The notes under the pieces: model-generated | Database searches by the model: none | Told to the model about the DNA's origin: nothing | Seen by the model: the letters and a program-made list of their open reading frames with translations, nothing else | Made by a program: the position numbers and the translations under genes | Origin: Methylobacterium sp. CB376 | GTDB taxonomy: Bacteria; Pseudomonadota; Alphaproteobacteria; Rhizobiales; Beijerinckiaceae | DNA length: 64,000 nucleotides | NCBI RefSeq assembly: GCF_029714205.1 | Contig: NZ_CP121648.1 | Location: forward strand, 6,797,501-6,861,500 | Direction of reading: 5' to 3' | In this document: one piece after another, positions 7,294 to 16,726 of the stretch | How positions within the stretch are numbered: the stretch's first letter is position 1 | Layout: the number at the start of each line of letters is the position of its first letter

Positions 7294-10200
7294 ATGGAGG
7301 CTGACACGATCGCTTCCGGGGCCGACGATCCGGTCGGTGTCGTCCTGGCGGTCAGCGCCTCCGCGGCGAGCCCGGCCTCCCTCGAACGGCTCCTCGCCGG
7401 CCCGCTGCCGAGCGCGCAGGTGGCGACGATCCTCATCCTGCAGCATCGCGAGATCCTGGACGAGGCGCGGCTGCGCCTCGCCCTCGGCCTGTCCGGGCGC
7501 GGCCTGACGGCGGTCGAGGACGGGCTCCCCCTGGCGGGGGCCGCCTCTACCTCCCGGCCCCGGGGGCGATCGCCACGATCGAGCGCGGTCGCTTCCGGAC
7601 CCGCCCGGCCGAGCAGGCGCCCGGGGAGCGCGGCGTGATCGACAGCCTGCTCGTGTCCCTCGCCCGCGAGGAGAACCGGCGCGCCGTGGTGGTGGCGCTC
7701 GCCGGGACGGACGGCGACGGCACGCTCGGCGTCAAGATGATCAAGGAATCGGGCGGCCTCGCCCTGGCCGAGGAGACCGCCGAGGCGCGGGCAGACGACC
7801 TCGCGGCCAGCAACAGCCCGGCCGCGCTCGCGGACGCGATCCTGCCCCTCGACGACCTCGCCGACCGCCTCAGGGCCTACGTGGCGCAGCTCCTGCGCGA
7901 GGACGAGGCGATGCCCGAGGGCGCGCTCCCCAGCGAGGAGATCGCGGGCGCGCTCACCGCCGTCGCCACCATCCTGCGCAACAAGACCGGGCACGACTTC
8001 CACGGCTACAAGCCCGGCACCTTCCTGCGCCGGGTGCAGCGGCGCATGCAGGTCGTGCAGGCCGAGAGCCTCGCCGCCTACGTGGAGATCCTGCGCGCCA
8101 AGCCGGACGAGGCGCAGGGCCTGTTCAACGACCTGCTGATCGGGGTGACGCAGTTCTTCCGCGACCCGGGCGAGTTCGACCTGCTGGAGCGCGAGGTCGT
8201 CCCGGCCCTGTTCTCGGGCAAGCGCCGCAGCGACCAGCTCCGGGTCTGGGTGATCGGCTGCTCGACCGGCGAGGAGGCCTACTCGATCGCGATCCTGCTG
8301 CGCGAGCAGCTGGCCGACCGGGACGAGGTGCCGCAGATCCAGATCTTCGCCACCGACCTCGACGGACGGGCGCTGGCCGCCGCGCGGGCGGGCCGCTACG
8401 CCGACGACATCGCCGCCGAGATGTCGCCCGAGCGCCTCGCCCGCTGGTTCGTCAGGGAGGGCGACACCTACTGCGTCGTCAAGGAAGTGCGGGAGATGTG
8501 CATCTTCTCCCAGCACAGCATCGTCAAGGACGCGCCCTTCTCGCGCCTCGACCTCATCTCCTGCCGCAACCTGCTGATCTACCTCGACGCGGAGCTGCAG
8601 AGCCGGGTCGTCCCGCTGTTCCACTTCGCCCTGCGGCCGGGCGGTTTCCTGTTCCTGGGCAATTCCGAGAACGTCTCGCGGCACACGGGGCTGTTCGCCC
8701 CGATCGAGGGCCGCTCGCGGATCTTCCGGCGGCTGGAGACCGGCACGCGCACGCTGCCGGACTTCCCCTTCGCGGCGGTCGACCGCCGCCTGGCGGCGCC
8801 CGCCGTGCCCCCCGAGCGGCCCCGCGCGGCCGAGGCGACGCTGACGCGCCGGGCCGAGCGCTTCGCCGAGCGCTTCGCCCCCGCCTACGTCATCGTGGAC
8901 GAGAGCTACACGGTCCTGCACTTCTCCGGGCGGACCGGCCGCTACATCGACCCGGCCGGGGGCGCGGCGAGCCTCAACCTGCTGCAGCTCGTGCACCCGG
9001 ACCTGCGCCTCGACCTGCGCGCCGCCCTGACCCGGGCGGCCGAGCACGGCGCAACCGTGCAGCTCGACGGGCTGCGCATCGGGCTGAACGGGCACCGGCT
9101 GGTGGTCGACCTCGTGGTCGAGCCGGTCCAGGAGGCGCCGGGCGCGGGCCTCAGCTTCGTCGTGCTGTTCAAGGACGGGGCGATGCTGGCGAGCGACGAG
9201 GACGGCGCCCCCGCTCCCTCCGCCCAGACCGAGCACGCCCAGCGCCTCGAGGCGGAGCTGCGCACCACCAAGGACCGGCTCCAGGCCACGATCGAGGAGC
9301 TCGAGAGCACGAACGAGGAGCTGAAATCCTCCAACGAGGAGTACCAATCCCTCAACGAGGAGCTTCAGAGCGCCAACGAGGAGCTCGAGACCTCCAAGGA
9401 GGAGCTCCAGTCGGTCAACGAGGAGCTCACCACCGTCAACGGCGAGCTCGGCCATCGCGTCAACGAGCTGACGCGGGCGACCAGCGACCTCAAGAACTTC
9501 CTGGAGAGCACGCAGATCGCCACGGTCTTCCTCGACAACGATCTGCGGGTGACGAACTCGACGCCGGCCGTGTCAGAGGTGTTCCACCTCGTCGAGTCGG
9601 ATGTCGGCCGGCCGATCGCCCACATCAAGCCGCGGGTCGCCTACGACGAGCTGCAGGAGGATGCGCGGCGGGTGCTGCGCACGCTCGGCACCGTCGAGCG
9701 GGAGATCGTCAACCCGGCCACGGGCGCGCGCTACATGGTGCGGGTGCTGCCCTACCGCAGCGTCGACAACTTCATCGCCGGGGTCGTCGTCACCTTCGTG
9801 GACATCACGGCCCGCCTGCGGGCCGAGGAGGCCCTGCGCGCCAGCGAGGGGCAGGCCAAGCTCCTGCTCGCCGAATTGCAGCACCGGGTGCGCAACACGC
9901 TGGCGGTGATGCGCTCGGTCGTCCGGCGCACAGCCCTGTCGAGCGACAGCGTGGAGGATTACGCCGCCCACCTGGAGGGGCGCATCGACGCCTTCGCGCG
10001 CGTCCAGTCCGCGGTCACCCGCGACCCGGCCGCGGGCATCGACCTGGAGCAGCTCGTCAGCCACGAACTCCTGGCCCACGCGGCGCACGAGGGCGAGCAG
10101 GTGCGCCGGATCGAGGGCCCGCCGGTGCGCCTGCGCCCCAAGGCCGCCGAGACCCTGGCCCTCGCCATCCACGAACTCGCCACCAACGCGGTCAAGCACG

Positions 10201-10478
10201 GGGCGCTGACCGCCCCGAGCGGGCGGGTGACGGTGACGTGGCGGATCGAGGACCGGTCCGCGCCCGAGCCCCTGCTGACGCTCGCCTGGATCGAGACCGG
10301 GGTGACGCTCTCGGGGGATCCGCCGTCGCGGCGCGGCTTCGGCACCGAGCTGATCGAGCGCACCCTGTCCTACGAGCTCGGCGGCAGCGCCGCCCTGAGC
10401 TTCCGGCCCGAGGGGATGCAGTGCCACATCGTGCTCCCCGCCAACGACCGGATCCTGGTCCAGCGCGAGCGGGAGTGA
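7294..10478 (+). pseudogene. CheB-CheR-PAS-HWE histidine kinase hybrid, one-base frameshift in the CheB domain
   Basis: From ATG 7294 (after GGGAGAGATC) a CheB-like domain runs to about 7540, where the frame breaks at GGGGG (7536-7540). One extra G would join it to the downstream frame, which continues as GRLYLPAPGAIATIERG and stays open to 10478. After the CheB remainder come a CheR methyltransferase (about 7930-8740, SAM motif VWVIGCSTGEEAYSIA), a long coiled coil (about 9235-9480, many NEEL repeats), a PAS domain (about 9500-9820) and an HWE/HisKA_2 kinase (LLLAELQHRVRNTLAVM, ELATNAVKHGAL, TWRIED). HWE kinases often feed the PhyR-NepR-EcfG general stress pathway. A GTG at 7635 could allow translation of all but the N-terminal CheB half. 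A homopolymer sequencing error is possible. Confidence 0.8.
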
Positions 10479-10479
10479 T

Positions 10480-10665
10480 GCGCTGTCCGGACGATCACGT
10501 CCGGGTATGACGAGCCCGCGCGGCGCCTGAGCGAAGCCGACATCCGCATGGCGAAGCCATCAACCGGATGTCGGATGACACGCCCGCGCGGCGCCTGAGC
10601 GAGGCCGACATCCGCATGGCCGAAATCGGAGATGGCGACGCAATCCGTGGGATGTCGCATCAATC
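10480..10665 (+). repeat. family A repeat, copy 2 (core duplicated)
   Basis: It starts within 2 bp of the kinase stop codon with GCTGTCCGGACGATCACGTC, then shows the GCGCGGCGCCTGAGCGAAGC core twice. The second core has the longer distal part (ATGGCCGAAATCGGAGATGG). The left hairpin is imperfect here because its right arm is changed to GTATGA. Confidence 0.85.
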
Positions 10666-10795
10666 CTGCGCGTCCTCGCCGGCCGGCGCCTCGGCATCCT
10701 GCGGCGGTCGCACGGTCCGACGAAGCGGATGCCGGTTCGGCCGCAAGATGACGCGGGGACGAGAGTTCAAGACCGACGACCATGTCCGATGATCG

Positions 10796-10905
10796 GTGGT
10801 TCCGTGCGCGATGCCTCGTCACGCCATCGGCGTGTGTCGACATGCCGGGAGGATCCGCGGCCCGACGCGTCGGCAGCCTGGGCCGTCGGCATGAGCGGCC
10901 TCGCA
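10796..10905 (+). repeat. family C dispersed repeat, copy 1
   Basis: The stretch GGTTCCGTGCGCGATGCCTC, GTCACGCCATCGGCGTGTGT, ending GGCCGTCGGCATGAG, recurs in inverted orientation at 30509-30608 and more diverged at 36590-36692. It contains imperfect inverted repeats and no ORF. It fills the gap between the family A repeat and the receiver gene. Confidence 0.7.
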
Positions 10906-10919
10906 GCGGGCGGTTCGGC

Positions 10920-11507
10920 TCAGGCCACCGGCGGGTCCGGGTGGCGCACGGCGTGGTCGACCTGGGCGAGCACGTCGAGGGCGCGCCAGGGCTTGGGCAT
11001 GTAGACGGCGCCCTGCGGCAGGCCGGCGATCCGCGCATCCGCGAAGCCCGACGTGACGACGACCCGCACGCCCGGCCAGAGCTGGCTCACCGCGCGGGCG
11101 AGGGCGATCCCGTCCATCCCGCCCGGCAGCCGCACGTCCGTGAACACCATGGCGACCTCGGTGCCGCGCTGCTTGAGGAGGGCCACCGCCTCCTCGCCGC
11201 TGCCGCAGGCGGCGACGTCGAGCACCGTGTCCCGCAGCAGCGCCACCGCGAGGTCGCGCACGGCCGGGTCGTCCTCCACCACCAGGACGAGCTGCGTCGG
11301 CTCGCCGGCCGGCCCGCGCCGTCCCTCCTCGCGCCGGCCGACCGCGTCGCGGGCGACCAGCAGCGCCACGAGGTCGCGCAGGCGCTCCGGCAGCGCCTCC
11401 TGCATGGGCGCCCCGAACAGGTCCTGCAGGCCGCGCCCGACGCCGTGCGCCACGGCCGCCTCCGAACTGGTTTGGGCAGGTTGGAACACCGTGTCCGCAC
11501 GACGCAT
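10920..11507 (-). CDS. response regulator receiver protein with N-terminal NepR-like segment
   Basis: A 195-residue protein. Residues about 22-50 (VGRGLQDLFGAPMQEALPER then LRDLVALL) match the NepR anti-sigma pattern: a G-R-x-L helix, an aromatic, then [LV]PxR and a leucine helix. Residues about 74-190 are a receiver domain: VVEDD acidic cluster, phosphoacceptor in VFTDVRLPGGMDG, VVTSGF and the MPKPW lysine. In the known system NepR binds sigma-EcfG and is titrated by phosphorylated PhyR; fusing a NepR helix pair to a receiver would make its sigma binding directly phosphorylation-controlled (inference). It is convergent with the CheB-CheR-HWE kinase gene. The receiver call is firm, the NepR part is by eye. 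Confidence 0.8.
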   Translation of the reverse strand: MRRADTVFQPAQTSSEAAVAHGVGRGLQDLFGAPMQEALPERLRDLVALLVARDAVGRREEGRRGPAGEPTQLVLVVEDDPAVRDLAVALLRDTVLDVAACGSGEEAVALLKQRGTEVAMVFTDVRLPGGMDGIALARAVSQLWPGVRVVVTSGFADARIAGLPQGAVYMPKPWRALDVLAQVDHAVRHPDPPVA

Positions 11508-11788
11508 GTCAAACCCTCTTGCGGGGGCCGCACCGGCCTCCCGAACCGCCGCTATCGCAGGTTATGAGCCCCACGAAAGGGCAATGAGGCCGGGCGAGGT
11601 TGGTTTCAGCGTGGCGCTACGCGATCGTGAAAGGTGCACAAATCAGTCGAGCGCTCGGGATATGCCTGCGGCGGGGGGCGGACGCGCCCTCCGCCGCCGC
11701 CGATGATGGCCGAGACCTTGCCGGCCGGGCGTTCCGCCGCCGCGCCGCCGCACGGCCCGGCGGCGCCCGGGAATTCCCAGTCGCTCCG
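11508..11788. other. intergenic region upstream of the NepR-receiver gene
   Basis: No convincing gene. The short reading frames on both strands lack ribosome sites and family features. It should hold the promoter of the minus-strand receiver gene, but I see no clear -35/-10 pair. Confidence 0.4.
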
Positions 11789-11813
11789 GGAACAACCCGA
11801 GAACCGATGTGTT
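11789..11813 (+). promoter_or_regulatory. candidate sigma-EcfG promoter
   Basis: GGAAC (11789-11793), 17 bp, then GTT (11811-11813). The alphaproteobacterial general stress consensus is GGAAC-N16/17-CGTT; the base before GTT here is T rather than C. It points at a short region that ends in a strong terminator about 85 bp later and contains no ORF. Confidence 0.55.
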
Positions 11814-11819
11814 GGCAAC

Positions 11820-11899
11820 AGGCAGTGTGTGGCGTCTTGGCTCCTCTGCGGATCTCCTCCGAATACTGGGCCGTGCCGGTGAGGCGCGGCCCTTTTTTT
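11820..11899 (+). ncRNA. candidate small RNA with anti-Shine-Dalgarno motifs
   Basis: About 80 nt lie between the GGAAC-N17-GTT element and an intrinsic terminator with seven Ts. The middle carries two CU-rich segments, GGCTCCTCTGC and ATCTCCTCCG, complementary to ribosome-binding sites, as in several alphaproteobacterial trans-acting sRNAs. No ORF with a ribosome site fits. It does not match 4.5S, tmRNA, 6S or RNase P features that I know. The 5' end is estimated from promoter spacing. Confidence 0.55.
11868..11899 (+). terminator. intrinsic terminator of the small RNA
   Basis: Stem GGGCCG (11868-11873) pairs with CGGCCC (11887-11892), followed by TTTTTTT (11893-11899). It is one of only two textbook T-tract terminators I found in the window. 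Confidence 0.75.
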
Positions 11900-12152
11900 C
11901 GATCGTGATTCATGTAAATGCGGGGAGGTTGCTGCACTAACCTATGTGGAGGTGAGGCCGGCGCGACCACCCTATGATCCCGCGTCGCGCCGCCGGCTCC
12001 CCGCCGCGCGGTGCGAAGCCGGCGGCCCGGGGGTGCCCGTCTCCTCCTCGATCCCTGCCCCCGGGCCGCCGGCGCCTCCGCCCCGGTCCCGACTCGCGGT
12101 TCCCAGAGGCATCGCTTAGATGTTCTGCTCCGAGAGCAGGATGTGAGGGCCG
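11900..12152. other. leader region of the MoxR gene
   Basis: No gene seen. It is less GC-rich just after the small-RNA terminator (GATTCATGTAAATGCGG), which may include promoter sequence for the downstream ATPase gene. The sequence GTGAGGGCCG directly before ATG 12153 is the ribosome site. Confidence 0.35.
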
Positions 12153-12998
<846 letters not shown>

Positions 12999-13011
12999 CG
13001 GAGGCAAAGCC

Positions 13012-13536
13012 ATGCGCCGCCTGATCCTGCTGCGCCACGCCAAGTCGGACTGGCCCGACGGCGTCCCCGACAGCGACCGGCCGCTCAGCCGCCGGGGGCG
13101 CGAGGCGGCGCCGCGCATGGCCGCCTACCTCGCCGAGGAGGGCCTGCGGCCCGACCACGCCCTGGTCTCGCCCGCGCGGCGCACGCAGGAGACCTGGAGC
13201 CTGGTGGCGCCGGCCCTGCCGGGCGCCGCGCAGGAGACCGTGCCGGCCCTCTACGAGGCCTCGGCCAAGCGCCTGCTCGACGTGGTGCGGGGCGCCGACG
13301 ACGCGGTCGCGACGCTGCTCCTCCTCGGGCACAATCCCGGCCTGCAGGAATTCGGCCAGCTGCTGCTCGCGGACGAGGACCGCGACGGGTTGCGGGCGCT
13401 GTCGCGGAAATTCCCGACCGCCGCCGTGGCGGTGATCGACCTCGCGGTCGGGGCCTGGGCGGAGGTGGCGCCGCACAGCGGCACGCTGGAGCGCTTCATC
13501 ACCCCCAAGGCGCTCGGCGCGGGCGAGGACGACTGA
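13012..13536 (+). CDS. sixA: SixA-like phosphohistidine phosphatase
   Basis: Histidine phosphatase superfamily, 174 residues. The catalytic RHAKSDW motif has the nucleophile His9, and the second catalytic His is in LLLGHNPGL. SixA removes phosphate from histidine phosphotransfer proteins. The start ATG is 13 bp after the MoxR stop with GGAGGCAAAGCC as ribosome site, so the two are probably translated from one mRNA. Substrate here is unknown; the size and motif positions fit the family well. Confidence 0.87.
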   Translation: MRRLILLRHAKSDWPDGVPDSDRPLSRRGREAAPRMAAYLAEEGLRPDHALVSPARRTQETWSLVAPALPGAAQETVPALYEASAKRLLDVVRGADDAVATLLLLGHNPGLQEFGQLLLADEDRDGLRALSRKFPTAAVAVIDLAVGAWAEVAPHSGTLERFITPKALGAGEDD

Positions 13537-13804
13537 ACCGAAGCCCGGCTCGGCCGTTTCCGAGCGGCGGGTTCGGGCGCGCCGGAACGCACGCGCGGGA
13601 GGCCGTCTCCCGCGCGAGCGCGGCGCCGCCCGAGCCCCGACCGGTGACCTTAAGCGGAATGGCACGGCGCAATTCTGCTTGGACTGTTGGTTTCGCATCA
13701 TTTTGCCGCCAAGCCGGTGGCCGCTTCGGCGAATGATGCAGAGGGAAGGGAGGCCCGCCCGATGACGCCAGCCGCCGCGGCGACCGAGCCGTCCTGAGCG
13801 CGCC

Positions 13805-15160
13805 GTGATCCTCCTGCCGCTGCTCGCCCTCGCGACCGCGCTGGGCCCCGGCGCGGACCGGGCCGCCGCGCTCGCCCGCGAGGGGCTGGCGGCGGCGGAC
13901 GCCGCCGGCCGGCTCGCGCTCGCCCGCACCGCCCTGGCCGTGCCCGAGGCGGGGCCGGCCCTCTACCGGCCTGAGGCCCGCGCGGTGTCGAACTGGCGCG
14001 AGGAGGCCCGCTTCTCGCTGCGCCCGCTCTCCCTCGCCCTGGTGGCCTTCGCGGCGCCGGCCGATCCCGCCTTCGTGGCGCGCTGCGTCAAGCTCAACAA
14101 TTACTGGTGCATCAAGCGCGCCGGCTGGGACGGCGAGATCGGCGCCGACGCGGAGGGCCACACGGGCTTCGCCTCGGCCGAGCAGGGGGCCGACGCCGCG
14201 GTCGCGCTGCTGAGGCGCTACTACACGGTGCTCGGCCGCCGCTCGGCCCTGGCGATCGTGCGGCGCTGGGCCCCGGCCGAGTGCGCCGCGCCCGCGGCCG
14301 CGCTCGCCCGGCCTCCCGGCCCGGCCGGAGGCGGGGCCGCGCGGCGCCCCGCGGCGGTCCAGGCGGCGGCCATCCCGGCCTCGCCCGCGCTGACGGCCCT
14401 GGCGCCGCGGGGGATCGGCCGCACGCTGCGGGCGCGGTTCCTCGCCCGCCACGGCCGCGGCGGCCTCGCGCGCCCGGCGCCGCGCGCGGCGCCCCGCGCC
14501 GTCGCGCGGGCCGCGCCGGGTCTGCCGCCCGGCGCCGTCGCGCGGGCCGCGCCGGGCGGCCCGGCCCTGCGGATCCAGCCCTGGTCGGCGCTCGCCCGGC
14601 TCGGGGGCCGGACGCGCCCTCCCGTCCGGCCGAACCCGCCCCGGCCGGCCGCCTCGGTGCCGACGATCGCCACCGGCATCGGCGCGGCCCCGGAGCCCGC
14701 CGCCCCGGTGACGCCCGCCCGCCTCCTCGACGGGGACCGGCTCCTCGCCGAGGCGGCCGCTCTGCCCTCCCTGACCTCGCTCTCCTCGGTCGCCGCCCTG
14801 CCTCCGGCGCTGCGCCCGCCCGCCCCCCTGTGCGGCTCCGACGAGGCGCGCATCCAGGCCTACGCGCGCCGGATCGCCGAGAGCGTCGGGCTCGGGGCCG
14901 GCGACGATCTCGGCCTGTTCGACGCGCAGGGGAGCGCGACTGCCCGCCTCGCGCCGGTGCTCCTCGCCATGTCGGCGGTCGAACTCGGCAGTCTGCGGGC
15001 GAATCCGGCCCTCGTCGCCGAGGCGATCGCCCGGGCCGAATCCTCCCGGGCGCGGCTCTCCGCGCAGGCGCAATCCGCCGCGCAGGCGCAGCCCGCCGCG
15101 CCGGTGCGGCCCGCCGCGCGGGCGGAGGCGGAGGGGCTGGCGAGGCCGCATCAGCCGTGA
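13805..15160 (+). CDS. hypothetical exported Ala/Pro/Arg-rich protein
   Basis: A 451-residue protein from GTG 13805. It begins with a hydrophobic signal-like segment (LLPLLALATAL). A compact conserved-looking region covers about residues 60-160 (FVARCVKLNNYWCIKRAGWD, AGWDGEIGADAEGHTGF) with three Cys. A long low-complexity Ala-Pro-Arg linker (about 160-300) leads to a second short ordered region (about 340-410, LCGSDEARIQAYARRIAES). I recognise no family. The unusually long antisense frames across it reflect GC bias. The gene's reality rests on the ordered Cys-containing region. Confidence 0.6.
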   Translation: MILLPLLALATALGPGADRAAALAREGLAAADAAGRLALARTALAVPEAGPALYRPEARAVSNWREEARFSLRPLSLALVAFAAPADPAFVARCVKLNNYWCIKRAGWDGEIGADAEGHTGFASAEQGADAAVALLRRYYTVLGRRSALAIVRRWAPAECAAPAAALARPPGPAGGGAARRPAAVQAAAIPASPALTALAPRGIGRTLRARFLARHGRGGLARPAPRAAPRAVARAAPGLPPGAVARAAPGGPALRIQPWSALARLGGRTRPPVRPNPPRPAASVPTIATGIGAAPEPAAPVTPARLLDGDRLLAEAAALPSLTSLSSVAALPPALRPPAPLCGSDEARIQAYARRIAESVGLGAGDDLGLFDAQGSATARLAPVLLAMSAVELGSLRANPALVAEAIARAESSRARLSAQAQSAAQAQPAAPVRPAARAEAEGLARPHQP

Positions 15161-15280
15161 GCGGCCCGGCTTCGTGAGCGCCCCCGCTCGCCGACCGCTC
15201 CCGGTCGCGGCGCGCCCTTGCGGAACGGCGAAGCCCGCGCCACCTCCCCGTCACCCATCGAGCGAGAGCGAAGTCCGTCC

Positions 15281-16726
15281 GTGCCGCCCCTCCTGAGCTT
15301 CGTCGAGCGGGCCGGCTCCGCCGCCCGCGCCCTCGCCGAGGCCTCCAGCGACCTCCTCGTCCAGCCGACCCTGCGGCTCGGCGTCACCGGGCTCGCCCGC
15401 TCGGGCAAGACCGTGTTCACGGCCGCCCTGGTGCATCAGCTCTCCGGCCTCAACCCGCTGCCGGCCCTCAGGGCCTCGCAGGAGGGCCGCCTGCGCCGCG
15501 CACGGCTGGTGCCCCAGCCCGACGACGACGTGCCGCGCTTCCCCTACGAGGAGCACCTCGCGGCGCTGACCGAGGAGCGGCGCTGGCCGCGCTCCACCGA
15601 CCGGATCAGCCAGCTGCGCCTCGCCATCGCGTACGAGCGGGCGGCCGGCTGGCGGCCCGGCCCCGCGAGCCTGATGGTCGACATCGTCGATTATCCGGGC
15701 GAGTGGCTGCTCGACCTCGCCCTGATCGAGCAGACCTACGAGGGCTGGTCGCGGGAGACGATCGCGGCCGCCCAGCGCCCCGGCCGCGCCGCGCTGGCGG
15801 CGCCCTGGCTCGACCTCCTGCGCGGCCTCGACCCGAATCAGCCCCTCGACGAGGTCGTGGCCGAGCGGGCGAGCGACGCCTTCAAGGCCTATCTGGCGGC
15901 GGTGCGGGCGGGGCCCGAGGCGGTCGCCACCACGCCGCCCGGGCGCTTCCTGATGCCGGGCGACCTCGCGGGCTCGCCGGCCCTGACCTTCGCGCCCCTC
16001 CTCCTCACCGGCCCGACCGGCCCGGACAGCCTCGGCGGCCTGATGGAGCGCCGCTTCGAGGCCTACAAGGGCCGGGTGGTGACGCCCTTCTTCCGCGAGC
16101 ATTTCCAGCGCATCGACCGGCAGATCGTGCTGGTCGACGTGCTCGCCGCGGTGGATGCCGGGGCGGCGGCCCTGGCCGAGTTGGAGGACGCCCTCGACCG
16201 GGTGCTGATGAGCCTGCGGATCGGGCGCAACAGCGTGCTGTCGCGGCTGTTCGCGCCGCGGGCCGACCGGATCCTGTTCGCGGCGACGAAGGCCGACCAC
16301 CTCCACCATTCCAGCCACGACCGGCTCGACGCGCTGCTGCGCCTCCTGGTGGCCCGCTCCCTGCGGCGCACGGAGGCGGCGGGGGCGCGGGTCGGCACGG
16401 TGGCGCTCGCCTCGGTGCGGGCGACCCGCGAGACCCTGGTGCACGAGGGCCCCCACACGCTGCAGGCGGTGGCGGGCACGCCGGAGGCCGGCGAGGCGAT
16501 CGGCGACGACGTCTTCGACGGCGAGACCGAGGCGGCGATCTTCCCCGGCGAGTTGCCCGAGCGGCCCGAGGCGGTGCTGGAGGGGGCGGTGGAGCCCGGC
16601 TCCCTGCGCTTCCCGCGCTTCCGCCCGCCGCGCGTGCCGGCGGACGCGCTCGGCCGGCCGGGCCGGCTGCCGCAGATCCGCCTCGACCGCGCCCTGCAAT
16701 TCCTGATCGGCGACCGCCTCGCATGA
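15281..16726 (+). CDS. ycjX: YcjX family GTP-binding-like protein
   Basis: DUF463/YcjX family P-loop protein, 481 residues from GTG 15281. The P-loop GLARSGKT is at 37-44, followed by VDIVDYPGEWLLDL (Walker B region) and FAATKADHLHH (NKxD-like specificity motif). In gammaproteobacteria ycjX and ycjF lie together in stress regulons. Here ycjF overlaps its stop codon by ATGA. An upstream in-frame start (15218) would add 21 residues without a clear ribosome site, so I prefer the GTG, where the alignment to the family begins. Confidence 0.86.
   Translation: MPPLLSFVERAGSAARALAEASSDLLVQPTLRLGVTGLARSGKTVFTAALVHQLSGLNPLPALRASQEGRLRRARLVPQPDDDVPRFPYEEHLAALTEERRWPRSTDRISQLRLAIAYERAAGWRPGPASLMVDIVDYPGEWLLDLALIEQTYEGWSRETIAAAQRPGRAALAAPWLDLLRGLDPNQPLDEVVAERASDAFKAYLAAVRAGPEAVATTPPGRFLMPGDLAGSPALTFAPLLLTGPTGPDSLGGLMERRFEAYKGRVVTPFFREHFQRIDRQIVLVDVLAAVDAGAAALAELEDALDRVLMSLRIGRNSVLSRLFAPRADRILFAATKADHLHHSSHDRLDALLRLLVARSLRRTEAAGARVGTVALASVRATRETLVHEGPHTLQAVAGTPEAGEAIGDDVFDGETEAAIFPGELPERPEAVLEGAVEPGSLRFPRFRPPRVPADALGRPGRLPQIRLDRALQFLIGDRLA

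Noticed and set aside
13584..13608. GGAAC-N16-GTC sequence after sixA as a sigma-EcfG promoter
   Set aside because: The -10 element is GTCT rather than GTT, which is the most conserved part of the consensus.
13499..15151. 550-residue minus-strand frame opposite the 13805 hypothetical gene
   Set aside because: Arg/Gly/Ala-rich with no ordered segment, whereas the plus strand shows an ordered Cys-containing domain. The decision is less certain than for other shadows.
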